Shown piece after piece: positions 36,634 through 46,377 of a stretch of DNA of 64,000 nucleotides (its first letter is position 1; every line of letters begins with the position of its first letter). A program made the position numbers and the translations under genes. This DNA comes from JABDIY01 sp963751955. GTDB taxonomy: Bacteria; Actinomycetota; Acidimicrobiia; Acidimicrobiales; SZUA-35. The notes beneath the pieces were generated by a model that was not told the origin of the DNA, ran no database searches, and saw only the letters and a program-made list of their open reading frames with translations. Where the stretch lies: positions 124,001-188,000 of the forward strand of contig CAVVWM010000002.1 of the NCBI GenBank assembly GCA_963751955.1. Reading direction: 5' to 3'.

Positions 36634-38133
36634 ATGGAACTGTTGAAGAAAAGTCTGATGGCAGGCGTCGTGTTACTCATACTGACGGGCGCCCTCATAT
36701 CGCCTGCGGAAGGGCAGGATCCGATATCAAAGGACGATGTCGTCGAGGACGCGCTCCCTCTGGCAGCGCTCGAGGGCGTGTCCAAGGAGTACGTCGTCGT
36801 CGAGGAGGCGCTGCCCTTCGAAGCGCTCGACGGCGCAACCGCTTATTGGGGTGTGCTCGGCGACGCTGGCTACCGGATCGAGATACCCCAAGACTGGAAC
36901 GGCGAGCTGGTGATGTGGGCACACGGCTACGCCGGAACCGGCACTGAACTGTTCGTGCAGAATCCGCCGGATGGAACCGGCGGTTCCGCGGAGTTCCGCC
37001 AACACCTGATCACAAACGGCTACGCCTGGGCCGCCTCGAGTTACTCCAAGAACGACTATCACGTCACAACCCCCGCCGTGGAGACCAGGCAGCTTGCAGG
37101 ACAATTCGACCTGCTGACCGGAGCCGGATCGCCCGACGCGGTCTACCTCGCCGGCGTATCCATGGGTGGGAACATCACTGCGTATTCCGCCCAAAGGTTC
37201 CGCTATGTCTATGACGGTGTGATGCCGGTGTGCGGCGTGCTGGCCGATCTGGACTTATTCGACTTCTTCCTCGATGTTGTGCTCGGTGCTCAGACCCTTG
37301 GTGGAGCTGGGACCTACCCGGTCATCGACCCGGCTCAGTGGATCGGTGGCGACGTTCCGACGATCACCGCAAACCTGTCCGGAGATGCCCCGGGGTGGCC
37401 GACGGTACTCAACAACGATGGTCAGAACCTCAAGGACCTGGTCGAACTACGCAGTGGTGGCGATCGCCCCAATTTCGACGAGGGCTGGGCATTCTGGAAC
37501 TCGATCCCTTCCGACGCTGGAGATGGCAACTTCCTGTTCGGCCTGGGGATCGACACAGGAACCGTCCCGATCGACAAGCAACACCTCGGCAACGATGACG
37601 TTCTGTACCAGTTCGACACCGATCCTGCCATCTCCGAAGCCGAGGCAGATTTCAACGCTCAGGTCCAGCGAGTCGAGGATGCGCAACTGCGCAGAGGCGA
37701 CCGTAGTGAGATCCCGTTCAACAGCGGACGGTTCAGGGCACCCATGCTGACCATGCACAACCTCGGCGATCTCTTCGTTCCGTTCTTCAACGAAATCGAG
37801 TTTGCCGAGCGGGTCGAACTCAACGGTGACCCCGACCTTCTCGTTCAGCGAGCGATAAGGGGCAGTGGTCACTGCGACTTCACCACCGCCGAGTACGTCG
37901 AGGCATTCGAGGACCTGGTGGACTGGGTGGAGCTGGGCGAACGGCCCGCCGGTGATGAGGTCCTGGACCCCGCTGCGGTTGCTGCCGCGGACTACGGGTG
38001 TGCATTCACACGCGGCGACCACCTTGCAGCCTCGCCCTGCTCTGCCCCCTCCGACATCGACGACGACGTTATAGAAGTAGAAGAAGAAGAAGACGACGAG
38101 ACGCACCTCAATCCGTATGGAGATGGGACCTGA
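36634..38133 (+). CDS. Secreted alpha/beta hydrolase with acidic C-terminal tail
   Basis: A 499-residue exported protein. ATG 36634 follows GAGGAG. A signal peptide covers about residues 1-28 (LLKKSLMAGVVLLILTGALI, ending near AEGQ). The hydrolase core has the oxyanion region MWAHGYAGTG, the nucleophile elbow GVSMGG near residue 175, an Asp in NLGDLFVPF and the catalytic His in GSGHCDF near 412. This layout is like tannase/feruloyl-esterase or PHB-depolymerase relatives. The last 25 residues are strongly acidic (DIDDDVIEVEEEEDDE), which is unusual and may bind calcium or the wall. The substrate is unknown. Confidence 0.8.
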   Translation: MELLKKSLMAGVVLLILTGALISPAEGQDPISKDDVVEDALPLAALEGVSKEYVVVEEALPFEALDGATAYWGVLGDAGYRIEIPQDWNGELVMWAHGYAGTGTELFVQNPPDGTGGSAEFRQHLITNGYAWAASSYSKNDYHVTTPAVETRQLAGQFDLLTGAGSPDAVYLAGVSMGGNITAYSAQRFRYVYDGVMPVCGVLADLDLFDFFLDVVLGAQTLGGAGTYPVIDPAQWIGGDVPTITANLSGDAPGWPTVLNNDGQNLKDLVELRSGGDRPNFDEGWAFWNSIPSDAGDGNFLFGLGIDTGTVPIDKQHLGNDDVLYQFDTDPAISEAEADFNAQVQRVEDAQLRRGDRSEIPFNSGRFRAPMLTMHNLGDLFVPFFNEIEFAERVELNGDPDLLVQRAIRGSGHCDFTTAEYVEAFEDLVDWVELGERPAGDEVLDPAAVAAADYGCAFTRGDHLAASPCSAPSDIDDDVIEVEEEEDDETHLNPYGDGT

Positions 38134-38221
38134 TCTACTTCTGGGCATTCTCCGGGTCGCTTCGGCGAAGAAGATCCTGTTCAGCACCTCATCGAGCGTG
38201 GGACTTCGCCGATAGGAGTGG

Positions 38222-39091
38222 GTGCAGGGTTCCTCAGAGACCGAGCTGGCGCGCCACGCCATCTCCGAAACCGTTGAAGGGGATGTCAAACAGCGGCGCG
38301 ATATCCCCCACCGCGAAGCTGAGCGGGCGGCGGCCCCTGCCCCCTCCCAAACCCAAGCAGATGTCGGTGCCACGGTTCTGGCCGAGGCCGAGGATCTGGT
38401 GGAACAACGCCGGTTTGCTGACGCAGCCAGAGTGCTGGAGTCAGTTCAGCGCCTCCGGCCCGATGATCCCAACGTCCTCGCTCTGACCGCAGTTGCCAAT
38501 GCCCATCACGCACGGAACCGCACCCAGGTCCGCGCCGCCCTGAAACGTCTGAGTGAAGAGTTCGGTGAGTTGGCGGTGACGTGGCGAACAGTGAGCAACG
38601 TTTCGCTAGCCCGCTTCCAGTTCGAATCGGCCCAGAGAGCGGCCCGCACATCGGTTCATCTAGCACCGGAAAGCGTTCGCAGCTGGAATTCTCTGGCTGC
38701 CGCCTACGCCGGTCACGGCTGGTTCGAAGAAGCCGCCAAGTGCCTCTCCGAAGCCACCCAGCTCGACCCGGGCAGCATCAACCACAACGATGCAACGCTG
38801 AGCTTTGGGCAATGGCAAGTGGGGCGGGCGGTCAACTACTGGGCAATCACCAAGACCTATGTTGGGTTTGTAGCCATCATCGGCTTTCTCTACATTGGGC
38901 TGCTCGGCCTGGCCTTGGCACTTTCGCTCCCGATGCTGCTTCGGGAGATCCGGGTTCGTCAGGCACCCGAGCCGTTTCGGAGCTTGGCCGATCGCGTCTG
39001 GCGAACCGAACACAAACTGAGAATCGTGAACGCCTTGTCCGTGTTTGGTGTCCTGATTGCTTGGGTAGTCGTGTTTAGTATCACTAGGTGA
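38222..39091 (+). CDS. TPR-containing membrane protein
   Basis: A 289-residue protein. After a disordered charged N-terminus (about 1-45) come three to four tetratricopeptide-like helical repeats (LVEQRRFADAARVLESVQRL, then SVHLAPESVRSWNSLAAAYA and EEAAKCLSEATQLDPGS). Two helices follow at about 218-240 and 268-287. The start is GTG. TPR units normally bind partner proteins. No enzyme domain is seen. It is followed after ten bases by the SH3-like lipoprotein gene, so the two may be co-transcribed. Confidence 0.7.
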   Translation: MQGSSETELARHAISETVEGDVKQRRDIPHREAERAAAPAPSQTQADVGATVLAEAEDLVEQRRFADAARVLESVQRLRPDDPNVLALTAVANAHHARNRTQVRAALKRLSEEFGELAVTWRTVSNVSLARFQFESAQRAARTSVHLAPESVRSWNSLAAAYAGHGWFEEAAKCLSEATQLDPGSINHNDATLSFGQWQVGRAVNYWAITKTYVGFVAIIGFLYIGLLGLALALSLPMLLREIRVRQAPEPFRSLADRVWRTEHKLRIVNALSVFGVLIAWVVVFSITR

Positions 39092-39101
39092 GGCTTGCCC
39101 G

Positions 39102-39821
39102 ATGACAAACCGACTTTGCGCTTTGGCATTGCTGGCTTCTCTTACCGCAGCGTGTACCGGCGGCAGCACTATCGAAACCGGCACGACGACCACCCAGACT
39201 CCGACGACCACAGGTACGACAGCACCCACAACCACCACTACAGCAGCGCCGACGAATCCAACACCGCCGGCATCGATGCCAGGCGACGTGATTGATTTCG
39301 GACCTAGGGCCGGAGATCAAATCGCCGTGGTAGGTGTCGCATACGACGATGTTCTGAATGTACGGATCGCACCCGGCACGGAATTCGAAATCATCGGTAC
39401 GCTCGATCCGCTTGCGGACGATGTGATCGCTCTCGGCGAGAACCGACTGCTCACTTCTTCGTTCTGGGTGGAGATCGAAGCGGGCGACGGTGCAGGCTGG
39501 GTGAACGAAGCCTTCGTCGGCTGGCTCGGAATCTCCCAGGAGAGCACATCTGATGCAGTAGCCACGTCCGGCGGCGCAGTGGCGGTGGGAGAACTGCTTG
39601 CTCAGACCTACGTCTCGCTAGAACCACCCAGCAAGCTGACGCTGGTCAGTGACGAGGGCGACACAGTGATCTACGACGTGCTCAGTATCGGTGATGACTC
39701 GGTGAAGGGCTTCCGGCTGACCGTCGTCACCGAAACGGTTTCCGGCGGTACCGGCGTGGCCACTTTCACCGAGCAGACAATCTGTTCTCGGGGTCTCGCT
39801 CCGGATCTACTTTGTATCTAA
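39102..39821 (+). CDS. Lipoprotein with bacterial SH3-like domain
   Basis: A 239-residue exported lipoprotein. The signal NRLCALALLASLTAACTGG has the lipobox TAAC. A Thr-rich linker follows to about residue 58. An SH3b-like domain shows VLNVRIAPGTEFEIIGTLDP and ends FWVEIEAGDGAGWVNEAFVG (about 75-140). The C-terminal part (about 160-239) is an unrecognised beta domain with two Cys at the end (TICSRGLAPDLLCI). SH3b domains often bind peptidoglycan. A strong terminator follows the gene. Confidence 0.75.
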   Translation: MTNRLCALALLASLTAACTGGSTIETGTTTTQTPTTTGTTAPTTTTTAAPTNPTPPASMPGDVIDFGPRAGDQIAVVGVAYDDVLNVRIAPGTEFEIIGTLDPLADDVIALGENRLLTSSFWVEIEAGDGAGWVNEAFVGWLGISQESTSDAVATSGGAVAVGELLAQTYVSLEPPSKLTLVSDEGDTVIYDVLSIGDDSVKGFRLTVVTETVSGGTGVATFTEQTICSRGLAPDLLCI

Positions 39822-39881
39822 GTCGTTCGTCTGCGCTGAGGAAATATCGTGGTACCACCACATCCAGCCCTTCTGGCGTGA

Positions 39882-39917
39882 GGCCACTACCGCTCAGGTA
39901 GTTGGCCAACGATTTTT
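39882..39917 (+). terminator. Rho-independent terminator after the SH3-like lipoprotein gene
   Basis: GGCCACTACC and GGTAGTTGGCC pair into a 10-bp stem with a single bulged T around a GCTCA loop, followed after five bases by TTTTT. It lies between the convergent lipoprotein and guaA genes and acts on the plus strand. Confidence 0.75.
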
Positions 39918-39940
39918 GGGGGGAATGTGGTCGGCGGACG

Positions 39941-41497
39941 CTATTCCCACTCGATCGTGCCGGGCGGCTTGCTGGTGATGTCGTAGGCAACCCGGTTGAC
40001 CCCGTCGACCTCGTTGATGAGCCGGTTGCTCATCTTCTCCAGCAGGTCATAGGGCAACCGAGCCCAGTCAGCAGTCATGGCGTCGTCTGAGGTGACAGCT
40101 CGAATGATGATTGGGCGGGCATAGGTTCGTTCATCTCCCATCACCCCGACCGAGCGGATGTCGGCCAACACCGCAAAGTATTGCCAGATCTCACGGTCGA
40201 GACCGGCTGCGATGATCTCTTCCCGCACGATGGCGTCGGCATGCTGGAGAATCTCCACGGTTTCGGGTGTGACTTCACCGATGATCCGCACACCCAACCC
40301 TGGACCAGGGAACGGTTGCCTCCACACGATCTCGTCGGGCAGACCCAACTCGGTCCCGACGGCCCGAACCTCATCCTTGAACAGGTTCCGAAGCGGTTCG
40401 ACCAACTCGAACTCAAGGTCCTCGGGAAGCCCGCCCACATTGTGGTGGCTCTTTATCTTGGCCGCCGTGCTGGTGCCGGATTCGATAACGTCGGGATACA
40501 AGGTGCCTTGGACCAGGTAGTTGGCGTCTTCGATGCCACCCTGGGCTCGTTCGAACACCCGAATGAACTGTTCGCCGATGACTTTGCGTTTGTCCTCAGG
40601 CTCAGTGACGCCAGAGAGGTTCTCGAAGAAGCGCTCGGCGGCCCGAACGTGTATCAGTTCGATCCCTTGGGAACGCTGAAACGTTTCAACAACCTGCTCG
40701 CTTTCGCCTTTGCGCATGAGCCCCGTGTCGACGTAGACACACGTGAGTCGATGGCCGATGGCTTTGTGGACCAGGGCAGCGGCTACCGCAGAATCAACCC
40801 CGCCTGACAATCCACAGATCGCACGACCGGTATCGCCGATCTGGGCCTTTATCGCAGCGACCGATTCCTCAACAACTGACGACATCGTCCATGAAGGCTC
40901 GCACTCGGCCAGTTCGTAGAGGAAGTGACGTAGCACCTCTTGGCCATGTTCGCTGTGTACTACTTCGGGATGGTGTTGGACTCCATAGATGCGCCGCTCT
41001 TTGGATTCCAATGCCGCTACGGGGGCGTTGGGGGTAGAGGCGACCGCAACGAATCCCTCCGGTACGTCGGTGATGGCATCGAAATGGCTCATCCATACGG
41101 TCCACTGGTCGGGACAGAAGTTGAGCAAACGCCCACCATCACCGGTGCGCTCCATGGTTGTCCGGCCGTATTCGCCTCGCTCGTTGCGGCCCACCGTGCC
41201 GCCCATCTGATGGGCGATCAGTTGTGCCCCGTAGCAGATGCCCAGGATCGGAATACCGAGTTCGAAGATGGCAGGATCGAGACGCGGGGCGCCCTCAACA
41301 TGGACTGACGCCGGTCCCCCCGAAAGCACCAACGCCGCCGGTTTCAAAACTGCGATCTGATCGGCGGTCAAGTCGTTGGCGATGATTTCGGAGTACACGT
41401 TGCACTCCCTGACCCGGCGGGCGATCAATTGGGCGTATTGGGCGCCGAAATCGACGACGAGTACAACCTGGTCAGGAACCGCAACCGCTTTGGTCAT
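39941..41497 (-). CDS. guaA: GMP synthase (glutamine-hydrolysing)
   Basis: A 518-residue enzyme that aminates XMP to GMP. The class I glutamine amidotransferase domain (about 10-200) has nucleophile Cys88 in GICYGAQ and the His-x-Pro-Glu motif in GVQHHPEV. The ATP-pyrophosphatase domain has the P-loop GLSGGVDSAVAAALVHKA near 232. The C-terminal dimerisation domain ends with KPPGTIEWE as in all GuaA. The ATG overlaps the stop of the upstream GuaB3 gene (ATGA), so both are coupled. Confidence 0.97.
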   Translation of the reverse strand: MTKAVAVPDQVVLVVDFGAQYAQLIARRVRECNVYSEIIANDLTADQIAVLKPAALVLSGGPASVHVEGAPRLDPAIFELGIPILGICYGAQLIAHQMGGTVGRNERGEYGRTTMERTGDGGRLLNFCPDQWTVWMSHFDAITDVPEGFVAVASTPNAPVAALESKERRIYGVQHHPEVVHSEHGQEVLRHFLYELAECEPSWTMSSVVEESVAAIKAQIGDTGRAICGLSGGVDSAVAAALVHKAIGHRLTCVYVDTGLMRKGESEQVVETFQRSQGIELIHVRAAERFFENLSGVTEPEDKRKVIGEQFIRVFERAQGGIEDANYLVQGTLYPDVIESGTSTAAKIKSHHNVGGLPEDLEFELVEPLRNLFKDEVRAVGTELGLPDEIVWRQPFPGPGLGVRIIGEVTPETVEILQHADAIVREEIIAAGLDREIWQYFAVLADIRSVGVMGDERTYARPIIIRAVTSDDAMTADWARLPYDLLEKMSNRLINEVDGVNRVAYDITSKPPGTIEWE

Positions 41498-42597
41498 ACT
41501 CTGACCATCATCTCGGCCTTTTGGAGTTCTTTGATCGACTCGAACCCAAGGCTCGACATGCTCTCGCGAAGCGCTCCCATGAGGTTGGTGGTGCCATCGG
41601 CCGACAACGCTGGTCCGAAAAGCACTTCGTCCAGAGATCCGACGGAGGGAGCGCGTACCACCCGACCGTGTGGTAGGGACTTATGGGCGACCGAACGGCC
41701 CCAATGTAGACCTCGACCGGGCGCCGAGGTTGTGCTGGCAAGAACCGATCCCAACACCACCGCATCAGCACCGAGTGCGATCGCCTTGGCGATGTCACCG
41801 CCGGTTTCGATGCCACCGTCGGCGATTACATGGACGTAGACACCGGTTTCATCGAGGTGTCGCATACGGGCGGCGCGAACGTCGGCGATTGCGGTTCCCT
41901 GGGCTGCACCCATGCCCGTGACGTGTCGGCTGGTGGCAGTTCGTCCGCTATCGATTCCGACCAGTACACCTGCTGCACCGGTGCGCATCAAGTGAAGCCC
42001 AGCCGAGTAGCTGGCGCACCCGCCCACAACGACCGGTGTTTCGAGCTGGCGCACGAACTGCTTCAAGTTGAGGGGTTCGGGCTTGGCCGACACATGTTCT
42101 GCAGAAGTGACGGTGCCCGAGATAACGAGAAGATCAAGTTCTGCTTTGCGAAGTACATCGGCCAGTGCGCCGACCCGCTTGGGGCTGATGGCACCGGCGC
42201 TGTACACGTGGCCAGCTCGGACTTCCTTGACCCTCTGAATCAACAGGTCGGGATCCATCGGTGCCTCGTACCATTCGCGCAACAGCCCGAGGGCCCGTTC
42301 CGGCGTGGCCTGGGCCAACTGGACCAGGAGGTTGTCCGGATGCTCGTGCCTGGTCCACAGCCCTTCCAGGTCGAGAACACCCAGGCCTCCCGCCTGACCG
42401 ATGGCAATGGCCTGGTCAGGGCTTACCACCGAGTCCATGGATGCGGCGATGAACGGTAGGTCGAATCGATAAGCGTCGATCTGCCAGGACAAGTCGACCA
42501 GTTCGGGGTCTCGGGTTCGACGGGTGGGTACGAGGCTCAACTCTTCGAGGGCGTAGCCCCGGCGAGCGGTCTTTCCCATACCAATTTCTACGTCGGC
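41494..42597 (-). CDS. GuaB3-family IMP dehydrogenase-related protein
   Basis: A 367-residue TIM-barrel protein of the actinobacterial GuaB3 group, which lacks CBS domains. GTG 42597 was chosen because GAGGAGGA lies directly upstream and the family begins VEIGxGKTARRxY; the longer frame to 42639 would run over that site. The barrel shows PTRRTRDPELVDLSWQIDAY and AGAAGVLVGIDSG. The loop that in IMPDH holds the catalytic Cys reads GIDSGRTATSRHVTGMG, with no Cys, so classical IMPDH activity is unlikely. The biochemical role is unsettled. It is coupled to guaA. Confidence 0.88.
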   Translation of the reverse strand, partial: ADVEIGMGKTARRGYALEELSLVPTRRTRDPELVDLSWQIDAYRFDLPFIAASMDSVVSPDQAIAIGQAGGLGVLDLEGLWTRHEHPDNLLVQLAQATPERALGLLREWYEAPMDPDLLIQRVKEVRAGHVYSAGAISPKRVGALADVLRKAELDLLVISGTVTSAEHVSAKPEPLNLKQFVRQLETPVVVGGCASYSAGLHLMRTGAAGVLVGIDSGRTATSRHVTGMGAAQGTAIADVRAARMRHLDETGVYVHVIADGGIETGGDIAKAIALGADAVVLGSVLASTTSAPGRGLHWGRSVAHKSLPHGRVVRAPSVGSLDEVLFGPALSADGTTNLMGALRESMSSLGFESIKELQKAEMMVRV

Positions 42598-42663
42598 CAC
42601 GTGCTCCTCCTCGGGTGAAGGAGCCAGGCTATCGGCCACAGCTGCTGCAATGCTGGAACGGCG

Positions 42664-44574
42664 CTACTTCAGAGCGACAACCTGCGACACGAACAATCCG
42701 TCGTCTTCACCGCCGTCGAGGGTACACACCACGTAGTTGCCAACGAAGGCAAACCGTTTGCCGAAGCTGACGTTCGTGGCAACGACGACTCCGTTCAGGT
42801 CCTGCAAGGACCAGGTCGACGAATCGAGCAGAGTCGGATCAACCGGGGCCGCGAATTCCACGATCTCGATCGACTCTTGTTCGTCGAAGACGTAAGCGCC
42901 GTTCACAAAGTCCGGGGCCTGCGCCATATCAATTTCCCAGGAGATATAGGTTTCCTCACTTCGAACGGGAAACACGGTGTCGTGCGCAACCAAAACCGCC
43001 TCGATATCTCCAAGTCCATATGCGGACCGGTCTGGAGCCGTGGTCATCGGGACTGAAATGGTGGGATCCTCTGGACTGGGCGCAACCGGTACGAAGGTCT
43101 GACTAGTGGAGGTTTCCAGCAACGAACCAAGGTCCTCTATCGAACCAAAATCGGTGCCCGTGGGCCCGACGTCGATACTCAACAGCTGCTCGAGTACTTG
43201 TTCACCGACTCGCTCCTGGTCATCCACCAATTCTTCGATGTCGGTGCCAACTGCGACGAGATCACCCGGTTCGAGGACCGCCATGTGGTCGTTCGCTGCT
43301 TCCAGCATCGTTGGCATGACCGACAAGTACCAACGACCATCGCGTTCCACGACTGTGATTCCCCGTTCGACCGCCGACAGCTTGGTGAAGACGTTCATCG
43401 TGATGTCGGACAGGTCGGCGATCTCGAGCAGTTCGTCGCGAACCTGGTTGAGGTTCGCAGCCTGTTCGTCACTCTGAGCTTCACAGGAGTTCACTGATTC
43501 CTGATCGATAGTGATGGTGGTGCATTCATTGTCGGTGGTGATCGAGCCGCTCATGCTCATCGAGTCCGACTCGATCGAGAAGCTGGCGGTCATCGAGGTG
43601 AGGGTCACAAGCTGGCGACCGTTCGCCTCGGTGGCGGTGAAATCAATCGAGTCGAGGTTCCAGTCGAGCCCGATTTGATCCGCCTCGACCTTTGCCTGAT
43701 CAAGCGAAACTTGCAGGTCATCCATGAACAACGGGCTGTAGTCGTAGAGCGCAGCAGCCTCCTCGGGGTCCAAGAGCGTCAGCATCCCATCGGCGTCGAG
43801 ATCGAAAGCAGCGGAGATCATGTCTTCCAGAACTCCATCGGGCGTTCCCGACCCAACCGGAGCCGGACCAGTCCCAACACCGGGAAACGGTTTGCCGGCG
43901 TCACGACGGGCATCCTCGGCGGCGGAATACCAAAGGCTCACATACCACGATCCAGCATCTTCAACGATGGCCATCTTCATTGGCTCGACACCGAGATCGG
44001 TGGTCATCACTCCGCCGTCACCGGTGGGGACCTCGACATCGAACCGGTCGAACAGCGGACCAGCGGGGAACCTGGGATCGTTGGGCGCAGTGAGGGTTCC
44101 TCCGGTCGTCGTCACATAGTGGAGGCGTTGGCTTGTCGCCTCGACTGAGTACGTGAGCCCTTCGACCCCGAAGTCGATGAACGACAGCTGGTTCAGGTCG
44201 GTGTCAGCGGACACAACCTCGAGCCGTTTGGCGTGATCGACCATGTCGAACATCGGTTGAGCGATCGATTTCCGTTCGGCCGGATGGATCACCTCAGCTA
44301 GCCCAATTAGGTCATCGTTGTCGAGCGCGGCGAAAAACTCCGCGACCGCTTCGTCAGAGCTGGCCGGGCCGGCTGGCCCGGTGAGGGCTGACCGGATTGC
44401 GAACAGCCCGCCGACAGCGAGGGCGGCCACGAGCCCACCCAGCGCTAGACGGCCCGGCAACCCAGCCTTTTTCACGGTGCTGGTTGTCGTAACCGACTCC
44501 TCAGTCGGGTCGATCAACAGCTCCGGCGTCCCGAAGGTCGCCGTTGCCGGCGGCGTGAATTGAGGGTCGTTCAT
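42664..44574 (-). CDS. Single-pass membrane protein with large extracytoplasmic region
   Basis: A 636-residue protein. A short cytoplasmic N-terminus (about 1-40) is followed by one helix (LALGGLVAALAVGGLFAIRS, about 43-62). About 570 residues lie outside, rich in Asp, Glu, Ser and Thr. Internal segments starting EAVAEFFAALDNDDLIGLAE and MISAAFDLDADGMLTLLDPE look like two copies of a similar domain, possibly NTF2-like or DUF4878-like. Two Cys (DNECTT, VNSCEA) may be bridged. No family was recognised with confidence. Such proteins are common in Acidimicrobiia-like genomes. Confidence 0.65.
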   Translation of the reverse strand: MNDPQFTPPATATFGTPELLIDPTEESVTTTSTVKKAGLPGRLALGGLVAALAVGGLFAIRSALTGPAGPASSDEAVAEFFAALDNDDLIGLAEVIHPAERKSIAQPMFDMVDHAKRLEVVSADTDLNQLSFIDFGVEGLTYSVEATSQRLHYVTTTGGTLTAPNDPRFPAGPLFDRFDVEVPTGDGGVMTTDLGVEPMKMAIVEDAGSWYVSLWYSAAEDARRDAGKPFPGVGTGPAPVGSGTPDGVLEDMISAAFDLDADGMLTLLDPEEAAALYDYSPLFMDDLQVSLDQAKVEADQIGLDWNLDSIDFTATEANGRQLVTLTSMTASFSIESDSMSMSGSITTDNECTTITIDQESVNSCEAQSDEQAANLNQVRDELLEIADLSDITMNVFTKLSAVERGITVVERDGRWYLSVMPTMLEAANDHMAVLEPGDLVAVGTDIEELVDDQERVGEQVLEQLLSIDVGPTGTDFGSIEDLGSLLETSTSQTFVPVAPSPEDPTISVPMTTAPDRSAYGLGDIEAVLVAHDTVFPVRSEETYISWEIDMAQAPDFVNGAYVFDEQESIEIVEFAAPVDPTLLDSSTWSLQDLNGVVVATNVSFGKRFAFVGNYVVCTLDGGEDDGLFVSQVVALK

Positions 44575-44674
44575 CTGCGGGTGTCCTTGTCGATGGTCCC
44601 CAAGTGAATCGGAATCCCCGGGTGCTCTCCTTTAGCGCCGTGGGTGTTTCTTCCTACACTTCAAGAGCGCCGGC

Positions 44675-45103
44675 TCAGCTGGGCGTTCCGGCCGTGAGGA
44701 ACATGCCGAGAGCCGAGGCCAGCAACAGCAGCCCCGCACCGGCGGCCAGGCTTGGGCCGAGGCCCGAGTCGAGCTCGCTGAAGAGGACAATGATGCCGAT
44801 CGTGAGGCCGATCACTCCCTGTACAGCGGACAGGACGGTGGCAGGACCATTGCGCCCCAAGGCGACAAACCCGATCACTCCGGCTGCCATGACCGGCACT
44901 AGAAACCAGACGAGGCGGACCGTTGCGAACCCGTCGAGGCCGAGTTGCTGGGGTATGCGGAACATCTCGAAGCTGTTGCGCATCCTGGTTCCGCTCTGGA
45001 ACCAGCCGAGAAACATGGCCACGACCATCGCAACCGATCCCACCGAGGCCGTGATGGGCGCGGTCCGCTCGACTTTGTCGTAGGTGGACACTCTGATCCG
45101 CAT
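44675..45103 (-). CDS. Small four-helix membrane protein
   Basis: A 142-residue protein with helices at about 17-37, 65-83, 88-110 and 115-138. The pattern GWFQSGTRMRNSFEM between helices 1 and 2 is typical of small actinobacterial membrane proteins with a first extracellular loop. The start overlaps the stop of the YcaQ-like gene (TGATG), suggesting coupling. The function is unknown. Confidence 0.65.
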   Translation of the reverse strand: MRIRVSTYDKVERTAPITASVGSVAMVVAMFLGWFQSGTRMRNSFEMFRIPQQLGLDGFATVRLVWFLVPVMAAGVIGFVALGRNGPATVLSAVQGVIGLTIGIIVLFSELDSGLGPSLAAGAGLLLLASALGMFLTAGTPS

Positions 45104-46272
45104 CAGAGCGCCCGTGTTAGCTCGCCGGCAAGATTGCCTCTTGGTTGAGCCCGCAAGCTGTCGAGCCCGAGAAATCCGCCCAATTCGACCAACGAACCGG
45201 CCAAGGATTCAGCGACCCGGCGATGGTCGTGGCCTGGCTCGGCGTAGGCACCCTTTACTATCAGAACCGATTCTTTTCGATCAGCCTTCAAATCAACTCG
45301 ACCCACCAGCTCGTCTCCGAGAAGAAACGGCAATACATAGTAACCGTGAACGCGTTTGGGCTCTGGCACATAGATTTCGATGCGGTAGTGGAAGTCGAAC
45401 AGGCGCTCGGCCCTGGGCCGGAACCACACCACAGGATCGAACGGGCTCAGCAGTGCGCGGGCGTTCACGGCGCGGGGCCGTTTCGCTTCGGGATGAAGGT
45501 AGGCAGGCCGATCCCAGCCCTCCACCTGGGTTTGGATCAAGCGACCATCCTCCACCAACTCCGCCAGTAGCGGACGAGCAGCGGGCATCTTGATTCGGAA
45601 GTAGTCCGCGATGTCAGCGGCGGTGCCTATGCCGTGGGCCCGGGCCCCGAACATCAGCAACTCTCGTTCAGCATCTTCTTTCGACAGCGGCGGGGACTCG
45701 AGAATCGCAGACGGGAGAACCCGTTCGGGCAGATCGTATTGGGTGAGGAAGTTGCCGGTGCGATTGGCGACGGTCAACGCACCCGAGCTGTACAGGCAGA
45801 CCAAAGCGATCTTTCCTTTGGGGTTGCCCCACCAAGGCCCGTCGCGTTTGCCGGGGTCGGACAGCTCGGAAACAGAAAGCGAACCCCGCTCGTGAATCTC
45901 GTGCAGGACCGATTCCACATATCCGGGTTCGTTGGCGCGCAGCTGGGCGGCCTTCCGCCATTTTGGTTCACGAAACCGATGCGCCAGAAGCGGCCGTAGT
46001 TCCGCCGAGGTAATCGATGCCTCGTGAGCCAAGAACTCCATGTTCTTCCCGCTGCGCCACAACCATCGGTCCAACCGATCGGGGTCGTATGGGCCGAGCC
46101 TGGCCAACATCGGAAGGAAGTGACTCCTCGTAATCACGTTCACCGAATCGAGTTGAAGGATCTGCATGCGACTCAACGCTCGAGCAAACTGCCGAGCTGT
46201 CACGACTGCGGGGCGAGGGTCCGTGAACCCCTGAGCTGCGAGAGCAATGCGACGAGCAGCGGAACGATCCAT
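45103..46272 (-). CDS. YcaQ-like DNA glycosylase (HTH_42 winged-helix family)
   Basis: A 389-residue protein of the AlkX/YcaQ superfamily that unhooks interstrand crosslinks and bulky alkyl adducts in DNA. It has the characteristic QILQLDSVNVITRSHFLPML segment (about 38-57); its Gln-x-Asp stretch holds the catalytic Gln in YcaQ. It also has KGKIALVCLYSSGALTVANR in the middle wing and SPFDPVVWFRPRAERLFDF near 275-293. The length fits the family. The start is near the divergent DM13 gene. The crosslink role is known for E. coli YcaQ; whether this member has it is inferred. Confidence 0.82.
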   Translation of the reverse strand: MDRSAARRIALAAQGFTDPRPAVVTARQFARALSRMQILQLDSVNVITRSHFLPMLARLGPYDPDRLDRWLWRSGKNMEFLAHEASITSAELRPLLAHRFREPKWRKAAQLRANEPGYVESVLHEIHERGSLSVSELSDPGKRDGPWWGNPKGKIALVCLYSSGALTVANRTGNFLTQYDLPERVLPSAILESPPLSKEDAERELLMFGARAHGIGTAADIADYFRIKMPAARPLLAELVEDGRLIQTQVEGWDRPAYLHPEAKRPRAVNARALLSPFDPVVWFRPRAERLFDFHYRIEIYVPEPKRVHGYYVLPFLLGDELVGRVDLKADRKESVLIVKGAYAEPGHDHRRVAESLAGSLVELGGFLGLDSLRAQPRGNLAGELTRAL

Positions 46273-46377
46273 GCAATCTGAAGTGTGCCCGATAACTCAG
46301 CTTTATGTACCCGCACTTTATGCTCGGTCCCCCAAGCTGTCCGTGATCGGCGATTGCCAGATCAGAGGAGGAGGATC

